Assembly (NCBI GenBank): GCA_030679035.1
Contig: JAUXTH010000015.1
Coordinates: 1-64,000 of the forward strand
Direction: 5' to 3'
From: Methylobacter sp.
GTDB lineage: Bacteria; Pseudomonadota; Gammaproteobacteria; Methylococcales; Methylomonadaceae
Length of the DNA stretch: 64,000 nucleotides
This document shows positions 31,453-41,645 of the stretch, in pieces. The position numbers and the translations under genes were made by a program. The stretch's first letter is position 1. Each line of letters opens with the position of its first letter. Below the pieces are notes generated by a model, which saw nothing but the letters and a program-made list of their open reading frames with translations, had not been told where the DNA came from and searched no databases.

Positions 31453-32950
31453 TACCGTCTCCTACTCCTATCACTGGGTTGTTATGATTAGAGTCTGACG
31501 CAGTGGGTCGGCCCGACATGATTCCTGCATACCCGGATAAAGTCTCGCCAATAATGATGCCCTCGTCTGTAATGTCAAACAATCGAATAGCCTTACTATG
31601 CATACTGCCACGGACTTTAACAACCGAGAGTACACGCTTGAATTGGCCTTCGATTTCGATATAGCGCTGCACGATAATTGCGTCAGCGAGAAAAGCACTG
31701 CCAAATGGGCTAAAACGCAAATCGGTATAGCGGTCTTCCAGTTCCGAGGTCATTAATATGGTTATGCCCATATTGGTAAGCTCGGCAATTAACCTATACA
31801 GCGAACTCCGAAAATCCTCACTAAACTCTGGCGCCAGTGCCAGCTCAAATCCGGACAAGGAATCAATGACCACACGCTTTGCTTTCATTTTATTAATCAT
31901 TTTGATCAATTCATACAAAATTTCATCAATCGACAAATCAAGGGAACGGGTGTCAATCACCCCAACTTGACCCGTCTTGATTAACTTAAACAGCTGAATA
32001 TTCAGCAATTGACTAGGACTCTTCTCAAATGCCGCAATTACGCCCGGCTCGCCTTTGCGTACGCCTTCGGCGAGAAACTCCGTCGCCAATATAGTTTTTC
32101 CTGAGCCGGATGGCCCTACCACGAGCAGCGAATATCCGACCGGCAAGCCTCCGCCCAGCATTTCATCCAAGCCGGGTACTCCCATCGACACCCGATTCTT
32201 GTTAATGGCTACCTTGATTTCTGACTCCCTCCCTGTATCTTCCTTGATAATTGCACGCGGAAAAACATGAATTCCTTCATTGCTAATACGGAACGTATGC
32301 AAACCTGGTACTTGGGCTTGACCACGCATTTTGACCACTTGCATCCTGCGCACCATTGAATTGCGATGCAAGTTTTGTGAGAGTCGCAAAATGCCATCCG
32401 CCACAGAAGAAACAGGGCTAACCTCTGATTCTGAGGTCAAATATTCACCGATTAAAAATGTTGTTGCCTGCCAGTTAGTCATTTTCATGACCAGTTGCTG
32501 GATAAACCGTTGCAGTTCAGATTCCCCTCGTTCCTTCTGCTTAGCTAACTGCACGACTGATCGGAACGAATCAATAAATACTAAACTCGGCTCATAGTCT
32601 TTCACTTCTTCGGCAACGCGCGACAAAACACGCTCAAGATTTCCCTCCAGAAGATCTACAGACAGGTTAACGAAGCGGATCGATTTGTTGACTTTATTGA
32701 TATCAAAAAACGGAAATTGCTGTTGATAACGGAGCATCTTTAAGGCGGGTTCCCCGAGCACCGTGAAGTACAGCGCTCGACTTGTCGGACTTGCCAGCGA
32801 AAACATAATCTGGTGAGCGAGTGTTGTTTTTCCGCTTCCCGGCGCGCCTCCAATCAGGTTAAATGAGAATTCCGGCAAGCCTCCTCCCAACAGGTTGTCC
32901 AATCCAGGCACCCCCGTTTTCAGGCGATGTATGCTTACTTTTTTACCCAT
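31439..32950 (-). CDS. KaiC-like double-domain ATPase
   Basis: A 503-residue protein with two RecA/KaiC domains, each with a Walker A motif (GAPGSGKTT at about 35-43; GPSGSGKT at about 285-292) and Walker B-like strands (LVFIDSFRS; RVVIDSLSG). Cyanobacterial KaiC autophosphorylates on neighbouring Ser-Thr in the second domain; the corresponding region here reads SPFGSAFLADAIIVQRY without the pair. No kaiA or kaiB is nearby. It is probably a signalling ATPase, not a clock. GGAG precedes the ATG at 32950. It is the middle gene of a three-gene overlapping operon. Confidence 0.9.
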   Translation of the reverse strand: MGKKVSIHRLKTGVPGLDNLLGGGLPEFSFNLIGGAPGSGKTTLAHQIMFSLASPTSRALYFTVLGEPALKMLRYQQQFPFFDINKVNKSIRFVNLSVDLLEGNLERVLSRVAEEVKDYEPSLVFIDSFRSVVQLAKQKERGESELQRFIQQLVMKMTNWQATTFLIGEYLTSESEVSPVSSVADGILRLSQNLHRNSMVRRMQVVKMRGQAQVPGLHTFRISNEGIHVFPRAIIKEDTGRESEIKVAINKNRVSMGVPGLDEMLGGGLPVGYSLLVVGPSGSGKTILATEFLAEGVRKGEPGVIAAFEKSPSQLLNIQLFKLIKTGQVGVIDTRSLDLSIDEILYELIKMINKMKAKRVVIDSLSGFELALAPEFSEDFRSSLYRLIAELTNMGITILMTSELEDRYTDLRFSPFGSAFLADAIIVQRYIEIEGQFKRVLSVVKVRGSMHSKAIRLFDITDEGIIIGETLSGYAGIMSGRPTASDSNHNNPVIGVGDGNEQK

Positions 32951-33365
32951 GTTTAAACTCCTTACCGGATCCATCCGAAGCGTCATTGCCCCATGCCGAA
33001 CATAAAATACTGGTCGTTAACTGCTCGCCAATTAACGAGGCCAGAATATCGGTGAAAGTGATCAATAGCAGACTGTTTGCTTCGCTGACTTGTACAGGCG
33101 ATTGTCCTTCAAAACTCTTTTTTAATTCCGCGAACCGTTGACCAGTCTTTGATGCGGTTGAGTCCGCCGATAGCCAGGGGAATGTTGATTGGGTAAGGAA
33201 CAGACTTCTCGCGTAAAGTGAATTGAAACCACCTTCACCAACAATCGAAATGATTTGGGTCGCCATTTGCTCCCATAAGTTAATCGCGGCATCCGCAATT
33301 TTTTCAGTGTGCTGAGCCATAAGATTGTTAATGATCTGGTGCCGCAGTAAGCTACTGTTTTCCAT
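32943..33365 (-). CDS. Conserved-looking protein of the KaiC-like operon
   Basis: A 140-residue soluble, mostly helical protein (LLRHQIINNLMAQHTEKIAD, ISIVGEGGFNSLYARSLFLT, SLLLITFTDILASLIGEQLT). I do not recall a named family. It overlaps the kaiC-like start by 8 bp, so the two are translated together, and it is likely an input or partner protein of that ATPase. I took the ATG at 33365; alternative GTG codons occur just upstream. Confidence 0.75.
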   Translation of the reverse strand: MENSSLLRHQIINNLMAQHTEKIADAAINLWEQMATQIISIVGEGGFNSLYARSLFLTQSTFPWLSADSTASKTGQRFAELKKSFEGQSPVQVSEANSLLLITFTDILASLIGEQLTTSILCSAWGNDASDGSGKEFKHG

Positions 33366-33773
33366 GTAAAACACCACTGATAATAGACTGATATAAAGAT
33401 GTTAGTGGAATGCAGCCACCGTTTCAATCCAGCATCCATATAGCTGCCGTAGGCGGCTTCGCGGCAACAAACCACCAATTACCCAAAGCAGGTGTTCTTG
33501 AAGTTGCGGTAGATTGCCTAGCGGCAAATCACCCTACAGCACACCTAAATAAAACAGGTTGGTGTCGTACAAATGATTTCAGGATATGAGATTCGGCTTT
33601 TTCAATCAATATGCGTTATTACCTATCTAGTGAACTCGTTTTTAGATGTATGCCTTGCATATGACATCGTTTGTTTTTTAGGTTTACGATCGAACACTAG
33701 TCACTGACACGGGTTTGGCTTCATCCAGCCTGATTGAGACACATTGTCAGCCTATCGCCGGCAGCGGCTTTAT
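33366..33773. other. Intergenic with palindromic segment
   Basis: No gene recognised. At about 33440-33535 two G/C-rich palindromes occur (one around GTAGGCGGCTTCGCGGC, one around GATTGCCTAGCGGCAAATC) with related arms, so they are probably small dispersed repeats. The glgB dyad promoter follows. Confidence 0.4.
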
Positions 33774-33815
33774 GTGTGACACCGTACAGACAACGTTTGA
33801 CTCTTACAGTAAGGT
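33774..33815 (+). promoter_or_regulatory. Dyad promoter 16, glg/tre cluster
   Basis: Dyad GTGTGACACCGTAC at 33774-33787, -35 CAGACA at 33787-33792 and -10 TAAGGT at 33810-33815, at the 36-nt offset. It is upstream of glgB and so of the whole 14.6-kb cluster. Predicted +1 near 33822. Confidence 0.65.
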
Positions 33816-34008
33816 ATTGATTCATTTGTGGTGAACATCAAGAATACCGATCGAATCCGTACTAGCGTTTACTGATATCAAGGATTTCAAATTAGTTCGT
33901 CGCCGTGTATTTGATCGTCCTGGATATCATTAGGCCAATGAGCCATAGCCTTATGTGAAGAGGTGATTCCAAACGTTAAATCCGCCAAAATAAACATGAG
34001 GGTAGCGA

Positions 34009-35949
34009 ATGTCCACGACAACGAATCTTCCCGTGGAAACGGTATTTCACGCCAGCCAGCTTACGGATCTCGATATTTATTTGTTTAAGCAAGGCAGTGA
34101 TTTTCGCCTGTATGAAAAATTGGGCTCACACGGCATTACAGTTGATGGCGTCAAAGGTACTCACTTCGCAGTATGGGCGCCCAATGCCTCCGTCGTTTCG
34201 GTAATCGGCGACTTCAATCATTGGGATGCAGCATTGAACGCACTGCAAGTGCGTAATGACGACTCGGGGATTTGGGAAGGATTTATTGCCGATGTCACGG
34301 TCGGGGCAATCTATAAATATCGCATTGTTTCCCGCGACGGAAAAATAGCCGATAAGGGCGATCCGTTTGCTTTCTGCTGGGAAATGCCGCCGTTAACCGG
34401 TTCCCGTGTCTGGGAACTGGATTATGCCTGGAACGACGCTGACTGGATGGCGCAGCGCGGAGAGAAAAACCGGCTGAACGCGCCTTGTTCCATTTACGAA
34501 GTACACCTGGGTTCCTGGCGCCGTGTTCCTGAAGACGGCAACCGTTCCCTCACCTACCGCGAGATGGCGGAATGGCTGCCGAGGTATGTTGCAGAGTTGA
34601 ATTTCACCCACGTCGAGTTCATGCCGCTGACAGAGCATCCTTTCTACGGCTCATGGGGCTACCAGACCGTCGGCTACTTTGCGCCCACGGCACGATACGG
34701 TACGCCACAGGATTTCATGTTCCTGGTGGATACCTTGCATCAGCACGGCATCGGCGTGATCATGGACTGGGTGCCGGCGCATTTTCCCTCCGACGCCCAT
34801 GGCCTCGGCTATTTCGATGGAACCCATCTTTTTGAACACGCCGACCCGCGCCAAGGCTTTCAACCGGAATGGCATAGTTCGATTTTCAATTATGGCCGCC
34901 ACGAAGTACGCGCATTTTTGACCAGCAGCGCGTTATTCTGGCTTGATAAATATCATATTGATGGACTACGCCTGGACGCGGTGGCGTCGATGCTTTACCT
35001 GGATTATGGCCGCAAAGAAGGCGAATGGATTCCCAACCGTAATGGCAGCCGGGAGAACCTGGATGCGATTACTTTCCTGCGCAACCTGAACGAGGCTATC
35101 TATCGTGATTACCCCGATACGCAGACTTTCGCCGAAGAATCGACCGCCTGGCCCATGGTTTCCCGTCCCGCCAATGTTGGCGGCCTGGGGTTTGGCCTGA
35201 AATGGAACATGGGTTGGATGCATGACACGCTGGGGTATTTTTCAGAAGATCCGCTTAACCGGAAATATCACCACGCACAGATTATTTTCAGCATCTGGTA
35301 TGCGTTCTCGGAGAACTTCGTGCTGCCTTTGTCACACGACGAAGTGGTCTACGGCAAGGGTTCGTTGATCGGAAAAATGCCCGGCGACGAATGGCAGCAG
35401 TTTGCCAATCTGCGCTTATTGTATGGCTATATGTGGGGACATCCGGGCAAGAAGCTGTTGTTCATGGGTTGCGAATTCGGACAGAAACGCGAGTGGCAGC
35501 ACGACGAGAGCCTGGAATGGGATGTACTGCAATATCCTAAGCACGCCGGATTGAAGCGCTGGGTCGAGGATCTCAACCGTTTTTACCGCAGTGAAGCGGC
35601 GCTCTATCAACAAGACTTCAGCCGCGACGGCTTTCAATGGATGGATTGTAACTACGCGGAAAAAAGTGTGGTCAGTTTTGTGCGCCGTGGCTACAGCCCT
35701 GGCGATACGTTGTTGGTGGTCTGCAATTTTACGCCCATCGTCCGCGAGAATTACCTGGTCGGTGTGCCCAGCGGCGGTTACTGGCATGAAGTGCTTAACA
35801 GCGATACCGAACTCTATGGCGGCAGCGGCGTGGGCAATTTTGGCGGCGTTGAAGCGGGCCCCGTAGCAACCGGTGAAATGTATCATTCACTGATGTTGCG
35901 TCTTCCGCCGCTTGGCGTCCTGTTCTTCAGGCAAGGAAGCCGATCATGA
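34009..35949 (+). CDS. glgB: 1,4-alpha-glucan branching enzyme
   Basis: A 646-residue GH13 enzyme that makes alpha-1,6 branches in glycogen. An N-terminal CBM48 (THFAVWAPNASVVSVIGDFN) is followed by the catalytic barrel: [29 protein letters not shown] with the nucleophile Asp, FAEESTAW with the acid Glu, and LPLSHDEVVYGK. The C-terminal beta domain is complete. The length is shorter than the long E. coli-type GlgB, meaning one N-terminal module. The stop overlaps the glgE start (ATGA at 35946). Confidence 0.96.
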   Translation: MSTTTNLPVETVFHASQLTDLDIYLFKQGSDFRLYEKLGSHGITVDGVKGTHFAVWAPNASVVSVIGDFNHWDAALNALQVRNDDSGIWEGFIADVTVGAIYKYRIVSRDGKIADKGDPFAFCWEMPPLTGSRVWELDYAWNDADWMAQRGEKNRLNAPCSIYEVHLGSWRRVPEDGNRSLTYREMAEWLPRYVAELNFTHVEFMPLTEHPFYGSWGYQTVGYFAPTARYGTPQDFMFLVDTLHQHGIGVIMDWVPAHFPSDAHGLGYFDGTHLFEHADPRQGFQPEWHSSIFNYGRHEVRAFLTSSALFWLDKYHIDGLRLDAVASMLYLDYGRKEGEWIPNRNGSRENLDAITFLRNLNEAIYRDYPDTQTFAEESTAWPMVSRPANVGGLGFGLKWNMGWMHDTLGYFSEDPLNRKYHHAQIIFSIWYAFSENFVLPLSHDEVVYGKGSLIGKMPGDEWQQFANLRLLYGYMWGHPGKKLLFMGCEFGQKREWQHDESLEWDVLQYPKHAGLKRWVEDLNRFYRSEAALYQQDFSRDGFQWMDCNYAEKSVVSFVRRGYSPGDTLLVVCNFTPIVRENYLVGVPSGGYWHEVLNSDTELYGGSGVGNFGGVEAGPVATGEMYHSLMLRLPPLGVLFFRQGSRS

Positions 35950-37940
35950 CAGATAGACAAAAATCCGACGGCAGATGCCGCGTAGTTATCGAAAATGTGC
36001 AGCCGGAAATCGATGGCGGGCGGTTTCCGATCAAACGCGTCATAGGTCAGAGCGTTGAGGTGGAGGCTGATGCTTTCAGCGACAGCCACGATACATTGGC
36101 CTGCGTGTTGCGCTACCGGCATGCGTCGGAAACCGGCTGGCATGAAGTCGCGATGACGCCGCTAATCAATGATCGTTGGCGCGCCTCATTCCCGATCACC
36201 GAACTTGGCCAATATGTCTACACGATTACGGCCTGGATCGAGCATTTTTTTTCGTGGCGGCATGAATTTTCTCGTCGCAACGATGCACAGGATATTGCCC
36301 TGGCGCTTCAGGCCGGTGCGATGCTGGTGGAAGAGGCGGCGTCACGTGCCGACGGCAAAAATCAGATGCAGTTACAGCAGATTGCCGAGGAATTACGCAC
36401 TGTCAACCCGGATGCAGGAAGTGCACTGGCACTTTCCGAAACCCTGGCGAGCTTAATGCGGCAACATTCGGACCGCAGTTTGGCTACAGATTATCCCGGA
36501 CTGCTAAACGTGTGGTCCGAACAGGTCAAAGCGCAGTACAGCACATGGTATGAATTTTTTCCGCGCTCCTGCGTGGGCGATGACATGGATCACGGCAGCT
36601 TCGCCGAATGCGAAAAGCGCTTGCCGTATGTAGCGGCAATGGGCTTCGACGTGGTGTATTTGCCGCCGATTCATCCTATCGGCCTGACCAAACGCAAGGG
36701 GGCTAATAATGCGCTGGTAGCGACTGAGACCGACGTAGGCAGTCCGTGGGCAATCGGCGCGGCGGAGGGCGGCCATAAAGCGATTCATCCGCAACTGGGC
36801 ACACTGGACGACTTCCACCATCTGGTGCTCAAAGCGCGTGAACTGGGCATTGATGTAGCGCTGGACATCGCCTTTCAGTGTTCTCCCGATCATCCTTATG
36901 TGCGCGAGCATCCGGAATGGTTCCGCCACCGCGCAGATGGCAGTATCCAGTATGCCGAAAATCCGCCCAAGAAATATGAAGACATTGTCCCGTTCAATTT
37001 TGAAACCGACGCATGGAGTGAGCTATGGCAGGAATTGCTGGATGTGTTCCTGTTCTGGATTAAACAAGGGGTTTATATATTCCGGGTCGACAACCCGCAC
37101 ACCAAACCGTTCCCATTTTGGGAGTGGCTGATTGGCGAAGTGAAGCGCGCGCATCCCGAGACGATTTTTCTGGCTGAAGCATTTACCCGTCCGAAAATTA
37201 TTTACCGTCTCGCCAAGCTTGGCTTCAGCCAGTCCTACAACTATTTCCCGTGGCGCAATACCAAAAGCGAACTCGAGACCTATTTCACCGAACTCAGTCG
37301 TACTGAAGTGCGTGACTATTTCCGATACAACCTTTGGCCGAATACGCCCGACATCCTTCCCGAATATTTGCAATTCGGAGGTCGCCCGGCGTTTATGCTG
37401 CGCCTGGTACTGGCGGCCACGCTGGGAGCGAATTACGGCATCTACGGCCCGGCTTACGAGTTGATGGAGGCGGCTCCCCGCGAGGCGGGCGGAGAAGAAT
37501 ATCTCGATTCAGAAAAATACCAGGTGCGCCGCTGGAAGCTTGACCGCGCCGACAGCCTGCAGGATTTTATCGCACGGGTGAACCGCATACGCAGGGAAAA
37601 CCCGGCACTGCAACAGGATCAAAGCCTGCAATTTTTTGATGTGGACAATGACAACCTGCTTTGTTACGCAAAAACCACAACGGATAACGTTGACACCATT
37701 TTGGTAGTCGCCAATCTTGATCCGCATCATACCCAATCCGGCTGGGTCACACTGCCGCTGGATGTGCTTGGGCTGGATGTACTTCATTCTTACCAGGTAC
37801 AGGACCTGCTGACGAGTGCACGCTTTTTGTGGAATGGCGTGCGCAATTACGTCGAGATCAATCCCCTGGTTGCGCCCGCGCATATTTTTAAATTGCGTCG
37901 GCGTGTGCGTACCGAACACGACTTCGATTACTTTCTGTAA
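35946..37940 (+). CDS. glgE: Alpha-1,4-glucan:maltose-1-phosphate maltosyltransferase
   Basis: A 664-residue GH13_3 enzyme that extends alpha-glucan with maltosyl units from maltose-1-phosphate. The N-terminal beta-sandwich carries RCRVVIENVQPEIDGGRFPI. Then come the GlgE signatures VVYLPPIHPIGLTKRKGANN, GVYIFRVDNPHTKPFPFWEW with the nucleophile Asp, and FLAEAFTRPKIIYRLAKLGF with the acid Glu. It is translationally coupled to glgB. With the TreS-maltokinase fusion next door, the trehalose to maltose to maltose-1-P to glucan route is complete. Confidence 0.96.
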   Translation: MTDRQKSDGRCRVVIENVQPEIDGGRFPIKRVIGQSVEVEADAFSDSHDTLACVLRYRHASETGWHEVAMTPLINDRWRASFPITELGQYVYTITAWIEHFFSWRHEFSRRNDAQDIALALQAGAMLVEEAASRADGKNQMQLQQIAEELRTVNPDAGSALALSETLASLMRQHSDRSLATDYPGLLNVWSEQVKAQYSTWYEFFPRSCVGDDMDHGSFAECEKRLPYVAAMGFDVVYLPPIHPIGLTKRKGANNALVATETDVGSPWAIGAAEGGHKAIHPQLGTLDDFHHLVLKARELGIDVALDIAFQCSPDHPYVREHPEWFRHRADGSIQYAENPPKKYEDIVPFNFETDAWSELWQELLDVFLFWIKQGVYIFRVDNPHTKPFPFWEWLIGEVKRAHPETIFLAEAFTRPKIIYRLAKLGFSQSYNYFPWRNTKSELETYFTELSRTEVRDYFRYNLWPNTPDILPEYLQFGGRPAFMLRLVLAATLGANYGIYGPAYELMEAAPREAGGEEYLDSEKYQVRRWKLDRADSLQDFIARVNRIRRENPALQQDQSLQFFDVDNDNLLCYAKTTTDNVDTILVVANLDPHHTQSGWVTLPLDVLGLDVLHSYQVQDLLTSARFLWNGVRNYVEINPLVAPAHIFKLRRRVRTEHDFDYFL

Positions 37941-38016
37941 AAGCGCCATGAACGGAACCAACGCTAACAATCATGACGGTATTGATTCATCAGCACAAAT
38001 GATGAAAGCAAGCTCT

Positions 38017-38092
38017 TGTAGGGGCGAATTTATTCGCCCAATCGCAAAAAGCAGATTAAACAGAGCGAATGAATTCGCCCCTACAGGAAAGA
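38017..38092. repeat. Palindromic repeat between glgE and treS
   Basis: TGTAGGGGCGAATTTATTCG at the left and GCGAATGAATTCGCCCCTAC at the right pair around a 30-nt centre. It is the same family as the short palindrome at 28859. It separates glgE from treS and may affect read-through or mRNA stability. Confidence 0.75.
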
Positions 38093-38099
38093 GAACACC

Positions 38100-41000
38100 A
38101 TGAACACAATAAAACCCGGCGAGATAAAAAAACCGCTCGCAGACAACGCACAATGGATGGAAGACCCGCTCTGGTATAAAGATGCCGTTATTTACGAACT
38201 GCACGTCAAAGCTTTTTTTGACAGCGACAATAATGGCACCGGGGATTTCGCCGGGTTAATCCAGAAGCTCGATTATCTCCAGGATTTAGGGGTGAATACG
38301 CTGTGGCTGTTACCCTTCTACCCTTCGCCAATGCGCGACGACGGTTATGACATCTCTGACTATCGCAACATCCATCCCGAGTACGGCACCATGGCCGATT
38401 TCAGACAGTTCGTGAAAGAAGCGCACCGCCGTGGTCTCAAGGTGATCACCGAACTGGTCATAAATCACACTTCCGACCAGCATCCGTGGTTTCAGGCTGC
38501 GCGCCGCGCACCTGCCGGTTCGAGCAAGCGTAATTATTATGTATGGAGCGATACCGACAAGAAGTTTCCCGAGACGCGCATTATCTTCACCGATACTGAG
38601 AAATCCAATTGGACCTGGGATGAGGATGCCCATGCTTATTATTGGCATCGTTTCTTCTCCCATCAACCGGACCTCAACTTCAATAACCCGCAGGTGGTGA
38701 AGGCGGTTATCAGACTGATGTGTTTTTGGCTGGATCAGGGCGTGGACGGCGTGCGTCTGGACGCGATTCCCTATCTGTGCGTGCGTGAGGGCAGCCAAAA
38801 CGAAAATCTGCCGGAAACGCATGCCGTGATCAAACAAATGCGTTCGGTGCTCGATGCGCATTATCCTAACTGCGTGTTTCTGGCCGAAGTCAATCAGTGG
38901 CCGGAAGACGTACGCGACTACTTCAGTGACGGCGATGAATGCCACATGGCTTACCATTTCCCCCTGATGCCGAGGATGTATATGGCCATTGCACAGGAAG
39001 ATCGTCATCCCATTGTCGATATTATGCGGCAGACCCCGGATATTCCGGAAACCTGCCAATGGGCCGTTTTTCTGCGCAATCATGACGAGCTTACCTTGGA
39101 GATGGTTACTGACAAAGAACGTGACTATATGTACCAGATGTATGTCGGTGATCCGCGCGCGCGCGTAAACGTCGGTATCCGGCGCCGACTGGCGCCACTG
39201 ATGGACAATGAGATCGACAAAATCAAGCTGATGAACAGTTTGCTGCTGTCCATGCCGGGCTCGCCCATCATCTATTACGGCGACGAGATTGGCATGGGGG
39301 ATAATTTCTTCCTGGGCGATCGTAATGGCGTGCGTACGCCCATGCAATGGAGTCCGGACCGTAATGCGGGGTTTTCTCGCGCCGATCCGCAGCGCCTGTA
39401 TCTGCCGCCTATCATGGATCCGGTGTATGGTTACGGGGCAGTCAATGTGGAAGCGCAGCTGCGAGAACGTGCTTCGCTGTTGAACTGGATGCAGCGTGTG
39501 CTGGCGCTGCGCAAGAATCATCAGGCATTCGGTCGTGGGAAACTGGTTTTTTTGCACCCCAGAAATCGCAAGATACTCGCCTATTTCAGACTCTACGAAG
39601 ACGACATTATTTTGTGCGTTAGCAACCTGTCGCGTGCCGCGCAAGCAGTCGAGCTGGATCTATCCGCTTATAAAGGATGTGTGCCGGTAGAATTGATGGG
39701 GCGTTCGGCTTTTCCGCCTATTGGCGAATTGCCCTACCTGCTCACCCTGCCTGGGCATAACTACTATTGGTTCAGGCTCGCCAGTGGCGAAGAGGTTCCG
39801 GCGTGGCATGAGGAACACTTGCCACCCGAGGAATTACCGACGCTGGTGCTGTTCGATGGTTGGCACAGCTTCTTCCGTGAGCGAGTTGTACCCTGGCGTA
39901 TTGCCATGGCGGAGAAGGTTCGTACCCAGCTCGAAGAAGACGTACTGCCGCACTTTGTCTCAGCACAACGCTGGTATGGAGCCAAGGGCGAGATGATAAA
40001 ACGCGTGGTCGTTACCGATTATGCAGAGTGGGTCAATGCGGATTATAAGTGGCTGGTAGCCCTGTTCGACATTGAAGCCGCGGCCTGTGAGCCGCTAACC
40101 TATTTTTTGCCCCTTGCACTGGCATGGGAAAACGGCAACGAGGAACGCCTGCACGGCATGTCGCCGACCACCATTGCCAAAGTGCGCCAAAAGGCGCAAG
40201 TTGGAATTATGGGAGATGCATTTGCTGACGGGGCATTTTGTCGGGCTGTGGTACAGGCCATCGGCGCGGGTCAAACTCTGTCCTGCGAACAAGGCGCTAT
40301 CCGCTTTTCCCCCACCGAGGCTTTCGCTACACTCGCAGGGGCTGAATTCGCCAACCTGTCAGTACGACCGCCCGGCACACAAGGCAGCAATACCGCTGTC
40401 GTGCTGGGTGATCAGTTATTCCTGAAAGGCTATCGGCATCTGCAAATCGGGACGCACCCGGAATTTGAGGTCGGACGTTTTCTAACCGAAGTGGCGAAAT
40501 TTCCCAATACGGCACCCCTGTTCGGCGTAGTCGAGTATCAAGGCAGCGACGGCAACAACATGACGCTTGCGTTGCTACAGGGCTATATCGAAAACCAGGG
40601 CGACGGCTGGAGCTACACGCTGGATTACCTGGGACGTTTTCTGGAAGAATGCCGCACAGCAACCTTGCCGCTCGCCTCCCCGGATCAAGCACATGCCGCC
40701 TACCTGGTTCTGATACATACGCTCGGTCAGCATACCGGCGAACTGCACAATGCACTGGGTAAAACGACAGGGGATTTAGCCTTCGATCCCGAACCGGTTA
40801 CCGACACCGATCTTGCGGACTGGGTACTTCAGGTGCAGGCGGAAGCGATAGCCACGCTGGATCTGCTTGAACGTCGTAAAGCCGGGCTTGCTGAAACTGC
40901 CCGCGAGACAGCACAAATATTGCTCGACCAACGTAATGCACTTAAGGATCGTATCCAAGCCTGTACTTCCGGACAGATTAAAGTAGTCAAGACACGCTAC

Positions 41001-41468
41001 CATGGCGATTTTCATCTGGGGCAAGTGCTGCTCACCCAGAATGATTTCGTGTTCACCGATTTTGAGGGTGAACCGGCGCGTCCGTTTGCCGAGCGTCGCC
41101 ACAAACACTCGCCCTTGCGCGATGTGGCCGGCATGCTGCGATCATTCAACTATGCCTCCCAAACCGCACTTGAGCACGCCACCGCTGAACGACCCACGGA
41201 TTTGGCAAAGTTTGAGCCTCTGGTACGCGACTGGGAAACCGAGGCTGGACGCGTTTTCCTCGCCGCCTACGATGAAGCCGTACCCGGTTCCGGACTGTCC
41301 GCTCCGGATGCATCGCTACGCGGCTTACTCGACCTGTTCCTGCTGGAAAAGGCGCTTTACGAGGTGCGCTACGAACTTGACGACCGCCCGGATTGGGTAG
41401 CCATTCCGCTTCACGGCATCCTGTCGCTATTGCTACCAGCACCATCAAATGCAATGGAACGCAGATGA
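38100..41468 (+). CDS. treS: Trehalose synthase fused to maltokinase
   Basis: A 1122-residue fusion. Residues ~1-570 are GH13 trehalose synthase ([31 protein letters not shown] with the nucleophile, FLAEVNQWPEDV, LRNHDELTLEMV), interconverting maltose and trehalose. Residues ~600-1122 are a Pep2-type maltokinase with RYHGDFHLGQVLL as catalytic loop and FVFTDFEGEPARPFAERRHK as metal-binding region; it makes maltose-1-phosphate with ATP. The fusion feeds GlgE directly. The stop lies within a palindromic repeat. Confidence 0.96.
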   Translation: MNTIKPGEIKKPLADNAQWMEDPLWYKDAVIYELHVKAFFDSDNNGTGDFAGLIQKLDYLQDLGVNTLWLLPFYPSPMRDDGYDISDYRNIHPEYGTMADFRQFVKEAHRRGLKVITELVINHTSDQHPWFQAARRAPAGSSKRNYYVWSDTDKKFPETRIIFTDTEKSNWTWDEDAHAYYWHRFFSHQPDLNFNNPQVVKAVIRLMCFWLDQGVDGVRLDAIPYLCVREGSQNENLPETHAVIKQMRSVLDAHYPNCVFLAEVNQWPEDVRDYFSDGDECHMAYHFPLMPRMYMAIAQEDRHPIVDIMRQTPDIPETCQWAVFLRNHDELTLEMVTDKERDYMYQMYVGDPRARVNVGIRRRLAPLMDNEIDKIKLMNSLLLSMPGSPIIYYGDEIGMGDNFFLGDRNGVRTPMQWSPDRNAGFSRADPQRLYLPPIMDPVYGYGAVNVEAQLRERASLLNWMQRVLALRKNHQAFGRGKLVFLHPRNRKILAYFRLYEDDIILCVSNLSRAAQAVELDLSAYKGCVPVELMGRSAFPPIGELPYLLTLPGHNYYWFRLASGEEVPAWHEEHLPPEELPTLVLFDGWHSFFRERVVPWRIAMAEKVRTQLEEDVLPHFVSAQRWYGAKGEMIKRVVVTDYAEWVNADYKWLVALFDIEAAACEPLTYFLPLALAWENGNEERLHGMSPTTIAKVRQKAQVGIMGDAFADGAFCRAVVQAIGAGQTLSCEQGAIRFSPTEAFATLAGAEFANLSVRPPGTQGSNTAVVLGDQLFLKGYRHLQIGTHPEFEVGRFLTEVAKFPNTAPLFGVVEYQGSDGNNMTLALLQGYIENQGDGWSYTLDYLGRFLEECRTATLPLASPDQAHAAYLVLIHTLGQHTGELHNALGKTTGDLAFDPEPVTDTDLADWVLQVQAEAIATLDLLERRKAGLAETARETAQILLDQRNALKDRIQACTSGQIKVVKTRYHGDFHLGQVLLTQNDFVFTDFEGEPARPFAERRHKHSPLRDVAGMLRSFNYASQTALEHATAERPTDLAKFEPLVRDWETEAGRVFLAAYDEAVPGSGLSAPDASLRGLLDLFLLEKALYEVRYELDDRPDWVAIPLHGILSLLLPAPSNAMERR

Positions 41469-41556
41469 CGCTGATGAATATGATAAACACAGATAATCTA
41501 TTGAATCATAATGATCAGCGTCGCCTAGAGGCGCCTACTTTTGGCATCTGCGTTCT
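41456..41556. repeat. Palindromic REP-like element after treS
   Basis: GGAACGCAGATGACGCTGAT at the left arm; ATCAGCGTC (41514-41522) and CATCTGCGTTCTA (41545-41557) at the right, with a small internal palindrome between (CGCCTAGAGGCG). It is the same family as 22445-22525. It overlaps the last treS codons. Confidence 0.7.
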
Positions 41557-41645
41557 ATTTTTGGCTGCTTAATAGAGTGTGGTGGTTTATTTCTTGCCAG
41601 TTGCCTTGCAGTCTAACGTGAATTTTTCAAACGAGAGAACTCAAT

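Noticed and set aside
31439-32950. KaiC homologue as evidence of a circadian clock
   Set aside because: No kaiA or kaiB is nearby and the phosphorylated Ser-Thr pair is not visible in the second domain.
38310-39644. 444-codon minus-strand open frame opposite treS
   Set aside because: The plus strand encodes an unambiguous trehalose synthase; the antisense frame is a by-product of its codon use.
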